Shown: positions 8,222 to 17,039, counted from the first letter of the stretch. The stretch is 40,241 bases of DNA from CAVDAL01 sp963606965 (GCA_963606965.1 CAVDAL010000111.1:1-40241), one strand, 5' to 3'. Notes: generated from the letters alone by a model not told the origin. Program-made: numbers and translations.

Positions 8222-10054
8222 ATGAAAATCCGTCTTGCAGATTATGTTGCAGACTTTTTGGTCGAACATGGAATTTCAGAATGTTTCATGATTACTGGCG
8301 GCGGCGCCATGCATTTAGACGACGCCCTTGGCCACAAAAGCGGCCTTCATTGTACATTCAACCACCATGAACAAGCATGCGCTATTGCTGCGGAGGCTTA
8401 TGCACGCGTTGACAATAAAATTGCTGCTGTTTGTGTGACTACAGGTCCTGGCGGCACAAATGCAATAACTGGTGTTGTTGGTGGTTGGCTTGATTCAATT
8501 CCAATGCTTATTATTAGCGGGCAAGTGCGATATGATACGACAGCTCGCGGAATGGGAATTGGAGTGCGCGCTGGCGGCGACCAAGAATTTGATATCACAA
8601 AATCTGTTGAATGCATGACAAAATATTGCGAAATGATTGAAGACCCGCTGCGCATTCGTTATGCATTGGAAAAAGCACTTTATCTGGCCACAACTGGTCG
8701 CCCTGGACCTTGCTGGATTGATATTCCTTTAAACTTCCAAGCTTGTTTTATTGATACAGACGACCTTGAAGGTTATGACTGTACAGAAGATGAAAGCGAC
8801 TTACCAATGGCAACTTCACCTGAAGATGCTGCACAAGTAATAGATATGATTGCTGCTGCTAAACGCCCTGTTTTGTACAGCGGCAACGGTGTGCGATTAG
8901 CTGGCGCTTTCGATGTTTTTAAAGAGCTTGTTGGCGCTTTAAATATTCCAGTTGTGACAGGCTGGGACAACATAGATATGATGGCAGATAATGACCCGCT
9001 ATATGTTGGGCGTGCTGGAATTATGGGCGACAGAGCTGGCAACTGGGCAGTGCAAAATTCTGATCTTATTTTGGCTATTGGCAGCCGATTGAGCATTCGC
9101 CAAGTTGGCTATAACTGGGATACATGGGCACGAGAAGCAAAAGTTGTCATGGTCGATGTTGACGCAGAAGAATTGAAAAAGCCAACGCTGCATGTTGACT
9201 TACCAATTCGCGCAGATGCCTTTGACTTTTGTTGTGCGCTTTTAGAAGAACTTGATGCGCGCGGTATTGATGATATGCTTTTTTCGGAAAATGGATGGCA
9301 AGAACAGTGCCGCACATGGAAGCACGATTATCCTGTTGTTTTGCCAAAGCATTTAGTAGATGCTAAGCCTGCAAATGTTTATGCTTTTATTGATGCTTTA
9401 AGCAGCAGATTGCCGCAAGGTTATACAACTGTTGTTGGAAATGGCAGTGCTTGCGTTGTTGGCAGCCACGCATATCATATTAAAGAAGATCAGCGATTTA
9501 TTATCAATAGCGCTATTGCGTCAATGGGCTACGACTTGCCTGCTGCAATTGGAGTTTGCAAAGCACTTAATAATGCAGAAATTGTTTGTGTCACAGGCGA
9601 TGGCAGCATTCAAATGAATATCCAAGAGTTGCAAACTATTGTGACAAATAAATTGCCAATCAAGATTTTTGTCATTAATAATGATGGATATCACAGCATA
9701 AGACAGACGCAGAATAATATCTTCCCCGAACATTGCAAAGTGGGAATTGGTCCTGAAAGCGGAGATTTAAGTTTCCCGAGCTTGGAGAAATTAGCTGGCG
9801 CTTATGGCATTCCATATGTAAGCTGCAATGAAAATTCGCAGATTCAAGAGATGCTTGATAAAGCATTTGGCTTTGATGGCGCTTGCATTGCGGAAGTTTT
9901 TGTTGACACGAATCAGGTTTTTGAGCCAAAGTCTGCAACAAAGAAATTGGAAGATGGCAGTTTATACAGCCCGCCGCTAGAAGATTTGGCTCCATTTTTG
10001 CCGCGCGAAGAATTGAAGCAGTTGATGATTATTGACTTGCTGGATGAAAAATAG
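8222..10054 (+). CDS. Thiamine diphosphate-dependent enzyme, acetolactate synthase-like
   Basis: The 610-residue protein has the three-domain layout of the acetolactate synthase/pyruvate decarboxylase superfamily. The catalytic glutamate is in NHHEQACAIAAEAYAR (Glu50), GPGGTNAITGVVGGW follows, and the ThDP/metal site is GDGSIQMNIQELQT (about 459) ending with the NNDGYHSIRQTQ segment. The start has AGGAG 6 bases upstream. It is not a typical IlvB: it has the N-terminal FMITGGGAMHLDDALG variant found in ThDP-binding proteins of surface-sugar and other specialised pathways, and no ilvN small-subunit gene is adjacent. The reaction probably joins or cleaves a 2-keto acid, but the substrate is unknown. 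A strong terminator follows. Confidence 0.85.
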   Translation: MKIRLADYVADFLVEHGISECFMITGGGAMHLDDALGHKSGLHCTFNHHEQACAIAAEAYARVDNKIAAVCVTTGPGGTNAITGVVGGWLDSIPMLIISGQVRYDTTARGMGIGVRAGGDQEFDITKSVECMTKYCEMIEDPLRIRYALEKALYLATTGRPGPCWIDIPLNFQACFIDTDDLEGYDCTEDESDLPMATSPEDAAQVIDMIAAAKRPVLYSGNGVRLAGAFDVFKELVGALNIPVVTGWDNIDMMADNDPLYVGRAGIMGDRAGNWAVQNSDLILAIGSRLSIRQVGYNWDTWAREAKVVMVDVDAEELKKPTLHVDLPIRADAFDFCCALLEELDARGIDDMLFSENGWQEQCRTWKHDYPVVLPKHLVDAKPANVYAFIDALSSRLPQGYTTVVGNGSACVVGSHAYHIKEDQRFIINSAIASMGYDLPAAIGVCKALNNAEIVCVTGDGSIQMNIQELQTIVTNKLPIKIFVINNDGYHSIRQTQNNIFPEHCKVGIGPESGDLSFPSLEKLAGAYGIPYVSCNENSQIQEMLDKAFGFDGACIAEVFVDTNQVFEPKSATKKLEDGSLYSPPLEDLAPFLPREELKQLMIIDLLDEK

Positions 10055-10080
10055 TTTTTAAATGAGATGGCAAGATACTG

Positions 10081-10114
10081 AAAGCCGCAGGTCTAGACCC
10101 GCGGCTTTGTTTTC
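10081..10114 (+). terminator. Intrinsic terminator after the ThDP enzyme gene
   Basis: AAAGCCGC and GCGGCTTT form an 8-bp perfect stem. It extends inward by GGTC/GACC after one mismatch, and is followed by TGTTTTCT. It lies 26 bases after the stop codon at 10054 and separates this unit from the convergent MATE gene. Confidence 0.85.
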
Positions 10115-10157
10115 TATTAGCAAGTTTGTATTAGCAAATTTGTCAGCGAAAATTCTT

Positions 10158-11543
10158 TTATGAAAGAAGCTGCCCCACGCCACGTTCTGCCATTTCACGT
10201 TTAATGGAACGCAGGCCAAACCAGCAAACAATCATCGTTGTAATTCCTGATAATACGTCAGACACGCATGCAGCTAACCAACACCCATCAATTCCAATGA
10301 AAATCGGCAATATAAGTAAGCAAGGAATGAAATAAAGCACCTGTCGCGACAAACTCAACAAAGTTGCGCGCACAGCTTTGCCACATGCTTGGAAAAGCGA
10401 AGCCCCAACAACGCCAACCCCAACAAAAGGCGTACCAAGGAAGTAAAGCCGCACAGCATGCGCGCTCAATTCTTCAACTTCAGGTTCACCAGAAATAAAA
10501 ATGCTTACCAAGGATTCAGCCTTAAACATTGTCAAAGCATAAACAGCAAATGCAAGAATTGTGACATAAAGTGCTGAACGAAGAAGCGTTTTGCGAACAC
10601 GTTCATAATTGTTTGCGCCATAGTTGTATCCCATAATCGGCTGGCCGCCTTGCGAAAAGCCAATCATTGGAAGAAGCAAAACAGAGCCAAGCGACATAAC
10701 AATGCTGAGTGCAGAAAGCGCAGTATCGCCGCCCAAAGCCACAAGTGATTTATTCATGATAAGCTGTTGCACACAATTGGCAAGCTGCATCAAGAATGGT
10801 GTAATGCCAAGAACGCAAACCGCTTTTAAAACGCGAGGATAAATCCTGAAGTAGCGGAATTGAATCTTCAAATAAGAATTGCCACGCATGAAGTAACCAA
10901 AAATCCAGAAGAGAGAGCAGAAGTTGCCAAGCACAATGCCCCAAGCTGCGCCTTGTACTCCCCATCCGAATTTCCAAACAAAGAAGTAATTCAAAACAAT
11001 ATTCATAACACAGGCAAGCATTTGTGTGCCCATCGCAATGTTTGGAGCGCCTTGAGCACGGATAATATTATTGATGCTCGCGCTTGGCTGGAAGAAAACC
11101 ATGCCCCACAAAAATACACGGAAGTAATCATGTGCATATGGCAAGACTTCTTCAGTTGCGCCAATAAGTGTCAAAATATCATCAAGAAAAATTTGAAAAA
11201 TTATGCAAACAACTAGTGGAACAAGGAATGAAAGCAAAATTGCTTGACCAAAAGCGCGTTCTGCATCCTCTTTGCGCTTTTGCCCCATTCGAATTGAGAT
11301 TAAATTCATAGAGCCCATGCCAACTAGCATTGAAAGCGCCATAAAAATCGACATGACAGGAAAGCCTATTTGCACGCCTGCTAGAGCAAGCGAACCAACC
11401 GCCTTGCCAACAAAAATTCTATTGACGATATTTTGAACGCCGCCGCAAAGCATGCCAATGATGGCTGGAATTGCGAATCGCAAAATTAGCGTGTTTAAAT
11501 TGCCTGTTTCAAATTCATTTACTGTTTTTGTTTCTTCACTCAT
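10158..11543 (-). CDS. MATE family multidrug/Na+ antiporter
   Basis: A 12-helix exporter of the multidrug and toxic compound extrusion family, about 461 residues from the chosen start. The first conserved segment is GNLNTLILRFAIPAIIGMLC; a second homologous half begins near residue 240 with GITPFLMQLANCVQQLIMNK, giving the two-bundle pseudo-symmetry of the family, and GFSQGGQPIMGYNYGA is a typical MATE motif between the halves. I prefer the ATG at 11543, which leaves a short 16-residue tail before the first helix. A longer frame starts at 11588. It is a single gene, with tRNA-Thr upstream on the same strand. The substrate cannot be told from sequence. Confidence 0.92.
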   Translation of the reverse strand: MSEETKTVNEFETGNLNTLILRFAIPAIIGMLCGGVQNIVNRIFVGKAVGSLALAGVQIGFPVMSIFMALSMLVGMGSMNLISIRMGQKRKEDAERAFGQAILLSFLVPLVVCIIFQIFLDDILTLIGATEEVLPYAHDYFRVFLWGMVFFQPSASINNIIRAQGAPNIAMGTQMLACVMNIVLNYFFVWKFGWGVQGAAWGIVLGNFCSLFWIFGYFMRGNSYLKIQFRYFRIYPRVLKAVCVLGITPFLMQLANCVQQLIMNKSLVALGGDTALSALSIVMSLGSVLLLPMIGFSQGGQPIMGYNYGANNYERVRKTLLRSALYVTILAFAVYALTMFKAESLVSIFISGEPEVEELSAHAVRLYFLGTPFVGVGVVGASLFQACGKAVRATLLSLSRQVLYFIPCLLILPIFIGIDGCWLAACVSDVLSGITTMIVCWFGLRSIKREMAERGVGQLLS

Positions 11544-11669
11544 TAATATCACTCTGTCTTCTTTTCGGAGCGCGCCCCCTACACGCATATGCTCACGTTT
11601 TCAAGACTATTACACACTGATCTTGAACTTGTAAACAGATATGTGACAATGGATAAAGATGTGCATGGG

Positions 11670-11684
11670 AGCCGCCAAGCGGCT
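11670..11684 (-). terminator. Short GC-rich hairpin downstream of tRNA-Thr(CGT)
   Basis: AGCCGC and GCGGCT form a perfect 6-bp stem with a 3-base loop, 6 bases beyond the tRNA 3' end. No T-run follows on the minus strand, so this is at most a weak terminator or a processing barrier. Confidence 0.4.
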
Positions 11685-11690
11685 TAATAC

Positions 11691-11766
11691 TGGTGCCGAC
11701 GTAGGGAGTCGAACCCTAGACCTACGCATTACGAGTGCGTTGCTCTACCAACTGAGCTACGTCGGC
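11691..11766 (-). tRNA. tRNA-Thr (anticodon CGT)
   Basis: The minus-strand sequence folds as a standard 76-nt cloverleaf: acceptor GCCGACG/CGTCGGC, D arm GCTC/GAGC, anticodon stem ACGCA/TGCGT with loop CTCGTAA (anticodon CGT, reading ACG), a T arm with GGTTCGA-type loop, discriminator A and an encoded CCA end. A second threonine tRNA (TGT) is present near 40.0 kb. Confidence 0.96.
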
Positions 11767-11880
11767 ACGGCTTGCTAGTATAGCGCAAAGCATGAGCCTA
11801 TTTGTGTAAAGAATTGCGCTTAGTCGGCGCTAGTGCAAATAGCAGGCTTTATGTGACGTGTGCTGATAGCGTTGACGCAC

Positions 11881-12477
11881 TTAATTTTGTGAAGAAAGAA
11901 ATTCTACAAATTGTTGTAGCGCGTGGCCTCGGTGCGAAATTGCATCTTTTTCTTGTGAAGAAAGCTGCCCAACTGTTTTGTTTGGCACTTCATCTGCAAT
12001 GAAAAGCGGATCATAGCCAAAGCCGCCGCTGCCTGAAGTTTCATGTGCGATTTTGCCTTCGCATGTGCCTGTTACTACAAATTCTGAACAATCTTCATCT
12101 ATAAAAACAAGAGTGCAAACAAATCTGGCTGTGCGTTGCTCATCCTCAACATTAGCAAGCTCTTTTAAAAGCTTTGCATTATTTTTTGCATCTGTTGCGT
12201 CTTCGCCCGAATAACGACTTGAATAAACACCCGGCGCTCCGCCTAAAGCGTCGACAACAAGACCGCTGTCGTCTGCTAACGCTGGAAGCCCTGTATTTTC
12301 ATGCGCTGCTTGCGCCTTGATGCGAGCATTGCCTTCAAAAGAATCGGCATCTTCAACAGGTTCAGGAAAGTCGCCACATGAAGAAAGGCTCACACATTCC
12401 CAACCGCATGGTGCAAGCATGCGCTGTATTTCTTCAACCTTATGAGCATTATTGCTTGCTACAACTAGCTTCTTCAT
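11881..12477 (-). CDS. rdgB: Non-canonical purine NTP pyrophosphatase (XTP/dITPase)
   Basis: This enzyme hydrolyses dITP, XTP and ITP to monophosphates and so keeps deaminated purines out of nucleic acids. The family motifs are present: the N-terminal VVASNNAHKVEEI (the nucleotide-binding SxNxxK), DDSGLVVDALGGAPGVYSSR, GFGYDPLFI and SHRGHALQ. The length (198 residues) is normal. The start at 12477 overlaps the rph stop as ATGA, and GGAGG is 7 bases upstream; an ATG six bases earlier is only one base from this site and is rejected. The rph-rdgB pairing is widespread in Gram-positive bacteria. It is the last gene of the murI-rph-rdgB run. Confidence 0.95.
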   Translation of the reverse strand: MKKLVVASNNAHKVEEIQRMLAPCGWECVSLSSCGDFPEPVEDADSFEGNARIKAQAAHENTGLPALADDSGLVVDALGGAPGVYSSRYSGEDATDAKNNAKLLKELANVEDEQRTARFVCTLVFIDEDCSEFVVTGTCEGKIAHETSGSGGFGYDPLFIADEVPNKTVGQLSSQEKDAISHRGHALQQFVEFLSSQN

Positions 12478-13205
12478 TTGCATGCCTCCAGCTGGGCATC
12501 CAACAATTCTTTAATGCCGTCTTGAGCCATATCGAGCATTTTATCTAACTTATCGCGGCTGAAGGCTACTTGTTCGCCAGTGCCTTGAAGCTCAATGATT
12601 TCACCCTTTTCGTTCATTACAAGATTAAGATCAACTTCTGCGCGAGAATCTTCTTGATAATCAAGATCAAGGAGCAGCCTGCCATCAACCATGCCAACAC
12701 TTATTGCAGCAACCTGTCCAAGCAGCGGCTCGCCGGAAATTTTGCCAGCATTCTTCCACATTTCAATCGCATCATGAAGCGCAACCCAAGAACCAGTAAC
12801 GGCAGCTGTGCGAGTGCCACCGTCCGCCTGAACAACATCGCAGTCAATATGGAATGTGACTTCCCCGCCCAAAGCACTCATGTCAACAACAGTGCGCAAG
12901 CTGCGGCCAATCAAGCGTTCAATTTCCATGCTGCGACCTTTGCGCGTTGCACGTTCTCTTGGAGTGCGAGTTGCAGTTGATGCAGGCAACATTGAATATT
13001 CTGCTGTAATCCAGCCAAGGCCTGAACCTTTGCGCCATGGGGACACGCGTTCTTCAATTGTTGCCGTGCACAAAACAATAGTCTTGCCAGTTTTTATAAG
13101 GCATGAGCCTGCGGCAGTTTCCAAGACGCCGCGCTTGATTTCTGTTGGTCTTTTTTCAGAAACGCTGCGTCCATATGAACGAGCTAAACCTATATTTGTT
13201 GTCAT
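12474..13205 (-). CDS. rph: Ribonuclease PH
   Basis: RNase PH is a phosphate-dependent 3'-to-5' exoribonuclease that trims tRNA 3' ends. The 243-residue sequence shows the usual blocks: PTEIKRGVLETAAGSCL, GWITAEYSMLP followed by the arginine-rich RERATRKGRSMEIERLIGRSLR (about residues 85-110), and CDVVQADGGTRTAAVTGSW with the catalytic aspartate region. Both ends overlap neighbours by ATGA (murI upstream, rdgB downstream), so the three genes are likely translated in a coupled manner. Confidence 0.96.
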   Translation of the reverse strand: MTTNIGLARSYGRSVSEKRPTEIKRGVLETAAGSCLIKTGKTIVLCTATIEERVSPWRKGSGLGWITAEYSMLPASTATRTPRERATRKGRSMEIERLIGRSLRTVVDMSALGGEVTFHIDCDVVQADGGTRTAAVTGSWVALHDAIEMWKNAGKISGEPLLGQVAAISVGMVDGRLLLDLDYQEDSRAEVDLNLVMNEKGEIIELQGTGEQVAFSRDKLDKMLDMAQDGIKELLDAQLEACK

Positions 13206-14032
13206 AAATCCTCGATTTCTACAAAAACTAAATCATCAACTGGAGCATCAAAAATAAGCTGCCCTAAGTTTTTAAATTCTTCTAAATCTTCTTCTGTTGT
13301 GGCAAATTTGTATCGCGGTTTGTGGTCTTGCGCACAAAGATGGTTCCTATATGCAAGAGTTTCTGCGACATCTTTTGCTGTTTCTGCTGCAGAAGAAACA
13401 AGCGTCACATTACTGCCAAGGCTATCCTGTATTGTGCCGGACAAAATTGGGAAGTGTGTACACCCCAAAACTACTGTGTCTACCTGCGCTTTTTTGATTG
13501 GCGCAAGATAACTTTCTGCAACTTCATTAAAAGCAGATTGCATATATTCAGATGCATCTTCCTTGCGAAGGCCATCTTCAACAATGTCGACAAATTTTGC
13601 AGCAGCGCTTGAAACAACTTCTGCGCCAGCATCCAATGCATGGATTGCTTGTGTATATGCCCCGCTATCAACCGTGCCTTGCGTTGCTAAAACGCCAACT
13701 TTTCTATTGCGAGTTGTGCGGACAGCCGCACGAGCGCCAGGCTCAATAACCCCAATTATTGGAATGTTAAATTCGCGCTGCGCCATTGCAAGACCTGCTG
13801 CCGTTGCAGTGTTGCAAGCTATGACGATGAGCTTCACATTTTGCTTTGACAGCCATGTACAGATCTGTTTTGTGAATGTGCAGACTTCTTCTAAGGAACG
13901 CGGTCCATATGGACAGCGCTTTGTATCGCCGAAATATATTAAAGATTCATGCGGTAGGCGTTCGCGAATTGCGCGCGCCACTGTTAAGCCGCCAAAGCCT
14001 GAATCAAATATGCCTATAGGTGAATTATTCAT
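13202..14032 (-). CDS. murI: Glutamate racemase
   Basis: MurI makes D-glutamate for peptidoglycan by a cofactor-independent two-base mechanism. The two catalytic cysteines are visible: Cys73 in IACNTATA and Cys191 in VLGCTHFPIL. The N-terminal IGIFDSGFGGLTV and YFGDTKRCPYGPRS are also characteristic. At 276 residues it is full length. It leads into rph by an ATGA overlap, a common murI-rph-rdgB cluster. It lies 37 bases downstream of a TetR-family gene on the same strand, so that regulator might be co-transcribed. Confidence 0.96.
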   Translation of the reverse strand: MNNSPIGIFDSGFGGLTVARAIRERLPHESLIYFGDTKRCPYGPRSLEEVCTFTKQICTWLSKQNVKLIVIACNTATAAGLAMAQREFNIPIIGVIEPGARAAVRTTRNRKVGVLATQGTVDSGAYTQAIHALDAGAEVVSSAAAKFVDIVEDGLRKEDASEYMQSAFNEVAESYLAPIKKAQVDTVVLGCTHFPILSGTIQDSLGSNVTLVSSAAETAKDVAETLAYRNHLCAQDHKPRYKFATTEEDLEEFKNLGQLIFDAPVDDLVFVEIEDL

Positions 14033-14069
14033 GCGCTACATTATAGCGCCAAGGTTGCTGCGGCGGCTT

Positions 14070-14678
14070 TTAAACCTGCGCTTCATTGCATGAATGCATG
14101 CCATTTACAGCAGAGCTCTTGATGACTTCAGGCAGTGAATTATTCAAAACGACGGAAAGAAACTCGGCTGCTTTTTCCGGATCATGGTTATTTTCATCTG
14201 TAAGCTCATCAATCAAAAGACTTGAAATTGCTCCCGTATAGAAGCTTGCCACAAATTCTTTGAATTCATCATCTATATAGACGCCGAGTTGTTCTTCTGT
14301 GCTTTGAATTACTTTACGAATAACACCAGTAAAATCTGCATACAGAAATCTCTTCATTTCATCGCGACCAACGCTATCATAAACACAGCATAATAGGTGT
14401 CTATTTTCCCGAATATAATTCGTTACAAACAAAACAGCCTCGCGGCAATCAACAAGAAGGTCAAACTTTTTTACAACCTCTACTGCCTCTTCCTCGAGCA
14501 TCCACTTTAGCAATGCATAAATATCATCAAAGTGATAGTAAAAGGTTTTGCGATTAAAGCCGCAGTCTGCAACAATTTCGCTAATCGTGATTTTTGATAA
14601 TGGCTTTTCTTCAATGAATTTTTTTAATGAATTTGCAAGCGCATGTCTTGTATAAGATGTTTTTTCTGCATGTTTCAT
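14070..14678 (-). CDS. TetR/AcrR family regulator, DhaS-like
   Basis: A one-component transcription regulator of about 202 residues. The N-terminal helix-turn-helix reads KITISEIVADCGFNRKTFYY, the TetR recognition-helix pattern with the RKTFYYHF tail. The C-terminal half is helical and resembles the DhaS-type TetR_C_8 domain rather than the drug-binding type. Start choice is open: AAAGGA lies 11 bases before the ATG at 14678 and only 2 bases before another at 14687; an ATG at 14711 is also in frame. No divergent target gene is present; the nearest candidates are itself, murI or the upstream NlpC/P60 gene. The ligand is unknown. Confidence 0.85.
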   Translation of the reverse strand: MKHAEKTSYTRHALANSLKKFIEEKPLSKITISEIVADCGFNRKTFYYHFDDIYALLKWMLEEEAVEVVKKFDLLVDCREAVLFVTNYIRENRHLLCCVYDSVGRDEMKRFLYADFTGVIRKVIQSTEEQLGVYIDDEFKEFVASFYTGAISSLLIDELTDENNHDPEKAAEFLSVVLNNSLPEVIKSSAVNGMHSCNEAQV

Positions 14679-14782
14679 GACAATCATATTCCTTTCAATT
14701 TTAGGATACATTTGTCCAGCAAATCATTCAAGGGGCAATAGTGGGCATTTGTCCATCAAACTTTGCATAATATAAAGATCGC

Positions 14783-14821
14783 AACCAAAACAAAAGGCCA
14801 GCCGCTTTTACGACTGACCTT
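14783..14821 (-). terminator. Intrinsic terminator after tRNA-Pro
   Basis: On the minus strand AAGGTCAG pairs with CTGGCCTT (8 bp, one G-U), with three more inner pairs, and is followed by TTTTGTTTTGG. It lies about 12 bases past the tRNA-Pro CCA end. Confidence 0.85.
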
Positions 14822-14833
14822 ACGAATTTATGA

Positions 14834-14910
14834 TGGTCGGGGTGACTGGATTTGAACCAGCGACTTCTTACTCCCGAAGCAAGCGCTCTACCAAGCTGAG
14901 CCACACCCCG
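14834..14910 (-). tRNA. tRNA-Pro (anticodon CGG)
   Basis: A 77-nt cloverleaf on the minus strand: acceptor CGGGGTG/CACCCCG, D arm with CAGCTTGGTAGAG, anticodon loop TTCGGGA (anticodon CGG, reading CCG), T loop with TTCAAAT, discriminator A and encoded CCA. It lies 28 bases downstream of the NlpC/P60 gene. Confidence 0.96.
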
Positions 14911-14938
14911 ATGCTTTATTTAATACAAAAGCTTTTGT

Positions 14939-15982
14939 TTAGAAACGAAGTGCGCACTGCCAGCTGCCGCCACTGCCGTAGCAAACAACAGCACCAGAAT
15001 GTGGCGCATGAATGTAATTTGTGCCACCAACTGAAATTGCAACATGGCCGCTGCGATATAAAACATCTCCGGCCTCTGCAGACTCTGGACTAATGCGAGC
15101 CTTGGCACAAGCATATTGCGAACCGGTATAATGCGGAAGACTAATTCCAACCTTGCTATAGCACCACATAACCAGACCTGAACAGTCAAAGCCCTTGCCA
15201 GGAGTTGCACCGCCCCAAACATATGGAACACCAAGCTGAGATTCAGCATATTCAACGACTGAACCATGTGTTGGAATCTTGCTGCCAGCACTGTAATGTT
15301 TAGAGCTTGAACTGCTGCTAGAAGATGAAGAAGTTGCACGGCGCGCTGCTGCCCTAGCCGCTGCAGCAGCCTGTCTTTGTGCTGCTTCAATCTGTTCCTT
15401 ATATTCAGAACTCAAGCTATTATATTCTGATTTATATTGAGCTTCTTTGCTTTTAACTTGCTCTTGATAAGATTTAGCTTCGGCCAAAGAGTTTGCAGCT
15501 TCTTGCTTCTTTTCATCCAAAGTTTTCTTTGCAGATACAAGCTCTGCTTTTGCAGCCTTTGTTTCTGCAACAAGATCTGCGTCCTGTTCATTCAAAGTAT
15601 TAAGCGTATCCCAAACAGTTGCAAAATCACTGAATGAGCCGACGCCAAGCAAAACGTCCAAGTAAGACATTGAGCCATTGCGATACATTGATGTTGCGCG
15701 CGTTGCAAGGCGGCCTTGTGACGACTTGATTTTTGCTTGAGCTTCATCAATCTGCTTTTGTGCTTCTTTAACTTTTGCAGATGCGCTGCTATATGTATCT
15801 TGCGCTTTGTTGTAGCTATCAACAGCTGAATCGACTTCTTCAGACATAGCGTCTAACTTGTCTTTAGCTGCTTGAACTTCTGCTTTTGTAACGCCGAATG
15901 CTTGTGCTGGTTCTAATGCACAAAGAGCACCGAATGTAAGAGCGGTTCCAAGAAAGGCTCTACGATTTATTTTTGTAGACAT
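14939..15982 (-). CDS. Secreted coiled-coil NlpC/P60 peptidoglycan endopeptidase
   Basis: An exported cell-wall hydrolase of 347 residues. The N terminus has a twin-arginine-like signal (NRRAFLG at 6-12, hydrophobic core, AQA cleavage site near 28), then a long coiled coil (about 33-205) rich in Ala, Lys, Glu and Ser, a run of ten serines (218-227), and a C-terminal NlpC/P60 domain (about 238-347) with catalytic Cys267 in FDCSGLV, His313 in GHVAISVG and His325. The family cleaves D-gamma-glutamyl-diaminopimelate bonds in peptide stems. The layout resembles the RipA/CwlO-type hydrolases that are often controlled by FtsEX through the coiled coil; ftsE and ftsX are 5 kb away on the same strand, so partnership is plausible but inferred. 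The start has AAAGGG about 10 bases upstream. Confidence 0.93.
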   Translation of the reverse strand: MSTKINRRAFLGTALTFGALCALEPAQAFGVTKAEVQAAKDKLDAMSEEVDSAVDSYNKAQDTYSSASAKVKEAQKQIDEAQAKIKSSQGRLATRATSMYRNGSMSYLDVLLGVGSFSDFATVWDTLNTLNEQDADLVAETKAAKAELVSAKKTLDEKKQEAANSLAEAKSYQEQVKSKEAQYKSEYNSLSSEYKEQIEAAQRQAAAAARAAARRATSSSSSSSSSSKHYSAGSKIPTHGSVVEYAESQLGVPYVWGGATPGKGFDCSGLVMWCYSKVGISLPHYTGSQYACAKARISPESAEAGDVLYRSGHVAISVGGTNYIHAPHSGAVVCYGSGGSWQCALRF

Positions 15983-16120
15983 AAAATAAAATCCCTTTCG
16001 TTTGCCATGTCTCGAATACAGTTAAGCTTCATGTGAGCACATAACCCTGATATGTTAACACCTTAGCGCCGGAATGTCTAAGAGTTCACATTCCCTACAA
16101 ACATGAGCGGCGCTACATTA

Positions 16121-17032
16121 TTAGACTGCGGAACAAAATGAATCGAGCAAGACAACAGCCACATGCTGAAGGTCGCGTTCGTCTGGAATTTGCGCGGATT
16201 TTCCATCAGCACTTTTCTTGAGAGGAATTTCAACATACATACGACGCGGAGCCCCGCTTGTCATGTTGATGGCAGTGCTAACACGTGCAGAAAATTGCCA
16301 CGTGTCTTCGAAAATAATTGTAGGGTCATTTGTGTTAGCAAATTCATTTTTATTGGAAGCAATGCCCACCATGATTGCTGTACCAGATGGAAATTCATGA
16401 AGAGTGTCTGCACTGGTAACACGTGCTGTTTCAGATGTAGCATGTGCCAAATTTGCAATGCGTTTTGCAACCTGGCGCCCAATATCATCAAGTCCAAAAA
16501 AGCAAGCCTCTAAATTTTCCAAAGCTTGAGCAGCGCGCGAAAAAGACATATGTGCATTTACATCTTCCGCCGTAGCAATTGTTTTGCCTTCCCACGCATG
16601 ACGCAAGCGCTCTATTGCACCAAATGTTGCTTTGCCAGCAATGCCATCGTCAGGCAAGCCAGCGCTGCTTTGAAAATCGCGCAGTGCATGTTCTGTATGT
16701 GGACCAAAAATTCCATCTTCATCGCCAACAACAAAACCGAGCACGTTCAAAATTGTTTGAAGCTCTGCAACATCTTGTCCATGAAAGTGTGGCAAGCGCA
16801 AATATAGCATTCTGTCGCCCATTGCAAAGCTTGCATCGACAAGAGCATTCCATGTTGCATTATCAACAACATCGCCTTCAGGCAAATTTTCTGCCTTTCG
16901 AAATAGCTTGACTGCACGCGCTGTTTGGACGCCATATTCGCCATCTATTTCTATTTTGTAGCCCAGAAGATGAAGGCGTTTTTGCACGTCTTCAACAGCT
17001 GCGCCTGTATCATTTTTCTTTATAGTCCTCAA
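16121..17032 (-). CDS. Double peptidoglycan-binding-domain protein, C-terminal domain unassigned
   Basis: The 303-residue protein has two PG_binding_1 repeats: residues about 4-70 (VEDVQKRLHLLGY, DGEYGVQTARAVKLFR) and about 85-150 (VAELQTILNVLGF, DGIFGPHTEHALRDFQ). The rest (about 165-303) should hold an effector domain, but I see no zinc-binding H-E-H pattern of an Amidase_3 domain and no NlpC motif. The layout recalls actinobacterial CwlM, a regulatory, inactive amidase homologue with two such repeats; this comparison is my inference. There is no signal peptide, which also fits a cytoplasmic regulator. The start is a TTG at 17032 with GAGG 5 bases upstream. It lies 7 bases after the polyprenyl diphosphate synthase stop, so the two are an operon linking lipid carrier and wall synthesis. 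Confidence 0.75.
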   Translation of the reverse strand: MRTIKKNDTGAAVEDVQKRLHLLGYKIEIDGEYGVQTARAVKLFRKAENLPEGDVVDNATWNALVDASFAMGDRMLYLRLPHFHGQDVAELQTILNVLGFVVGDEDGIFGPHTEHALRDFQSSAGLPDDGIAGKATFGAIERLRHAWEGKTIATAEDVNAHMSFSRAAQALENLEACFFGLDDIGRQVAKRIANLAHATSETARVTSADTLHEFPSGTAIMVGIASNKNEFANTNDPTIIFEDTWQFSARVSTAINMTSGAPRRMYVEIPLKKSADGKSAQIPDERDLQHVAVVLLDSFCSAV

Positions 17033-17039
17033 TTGAGCC

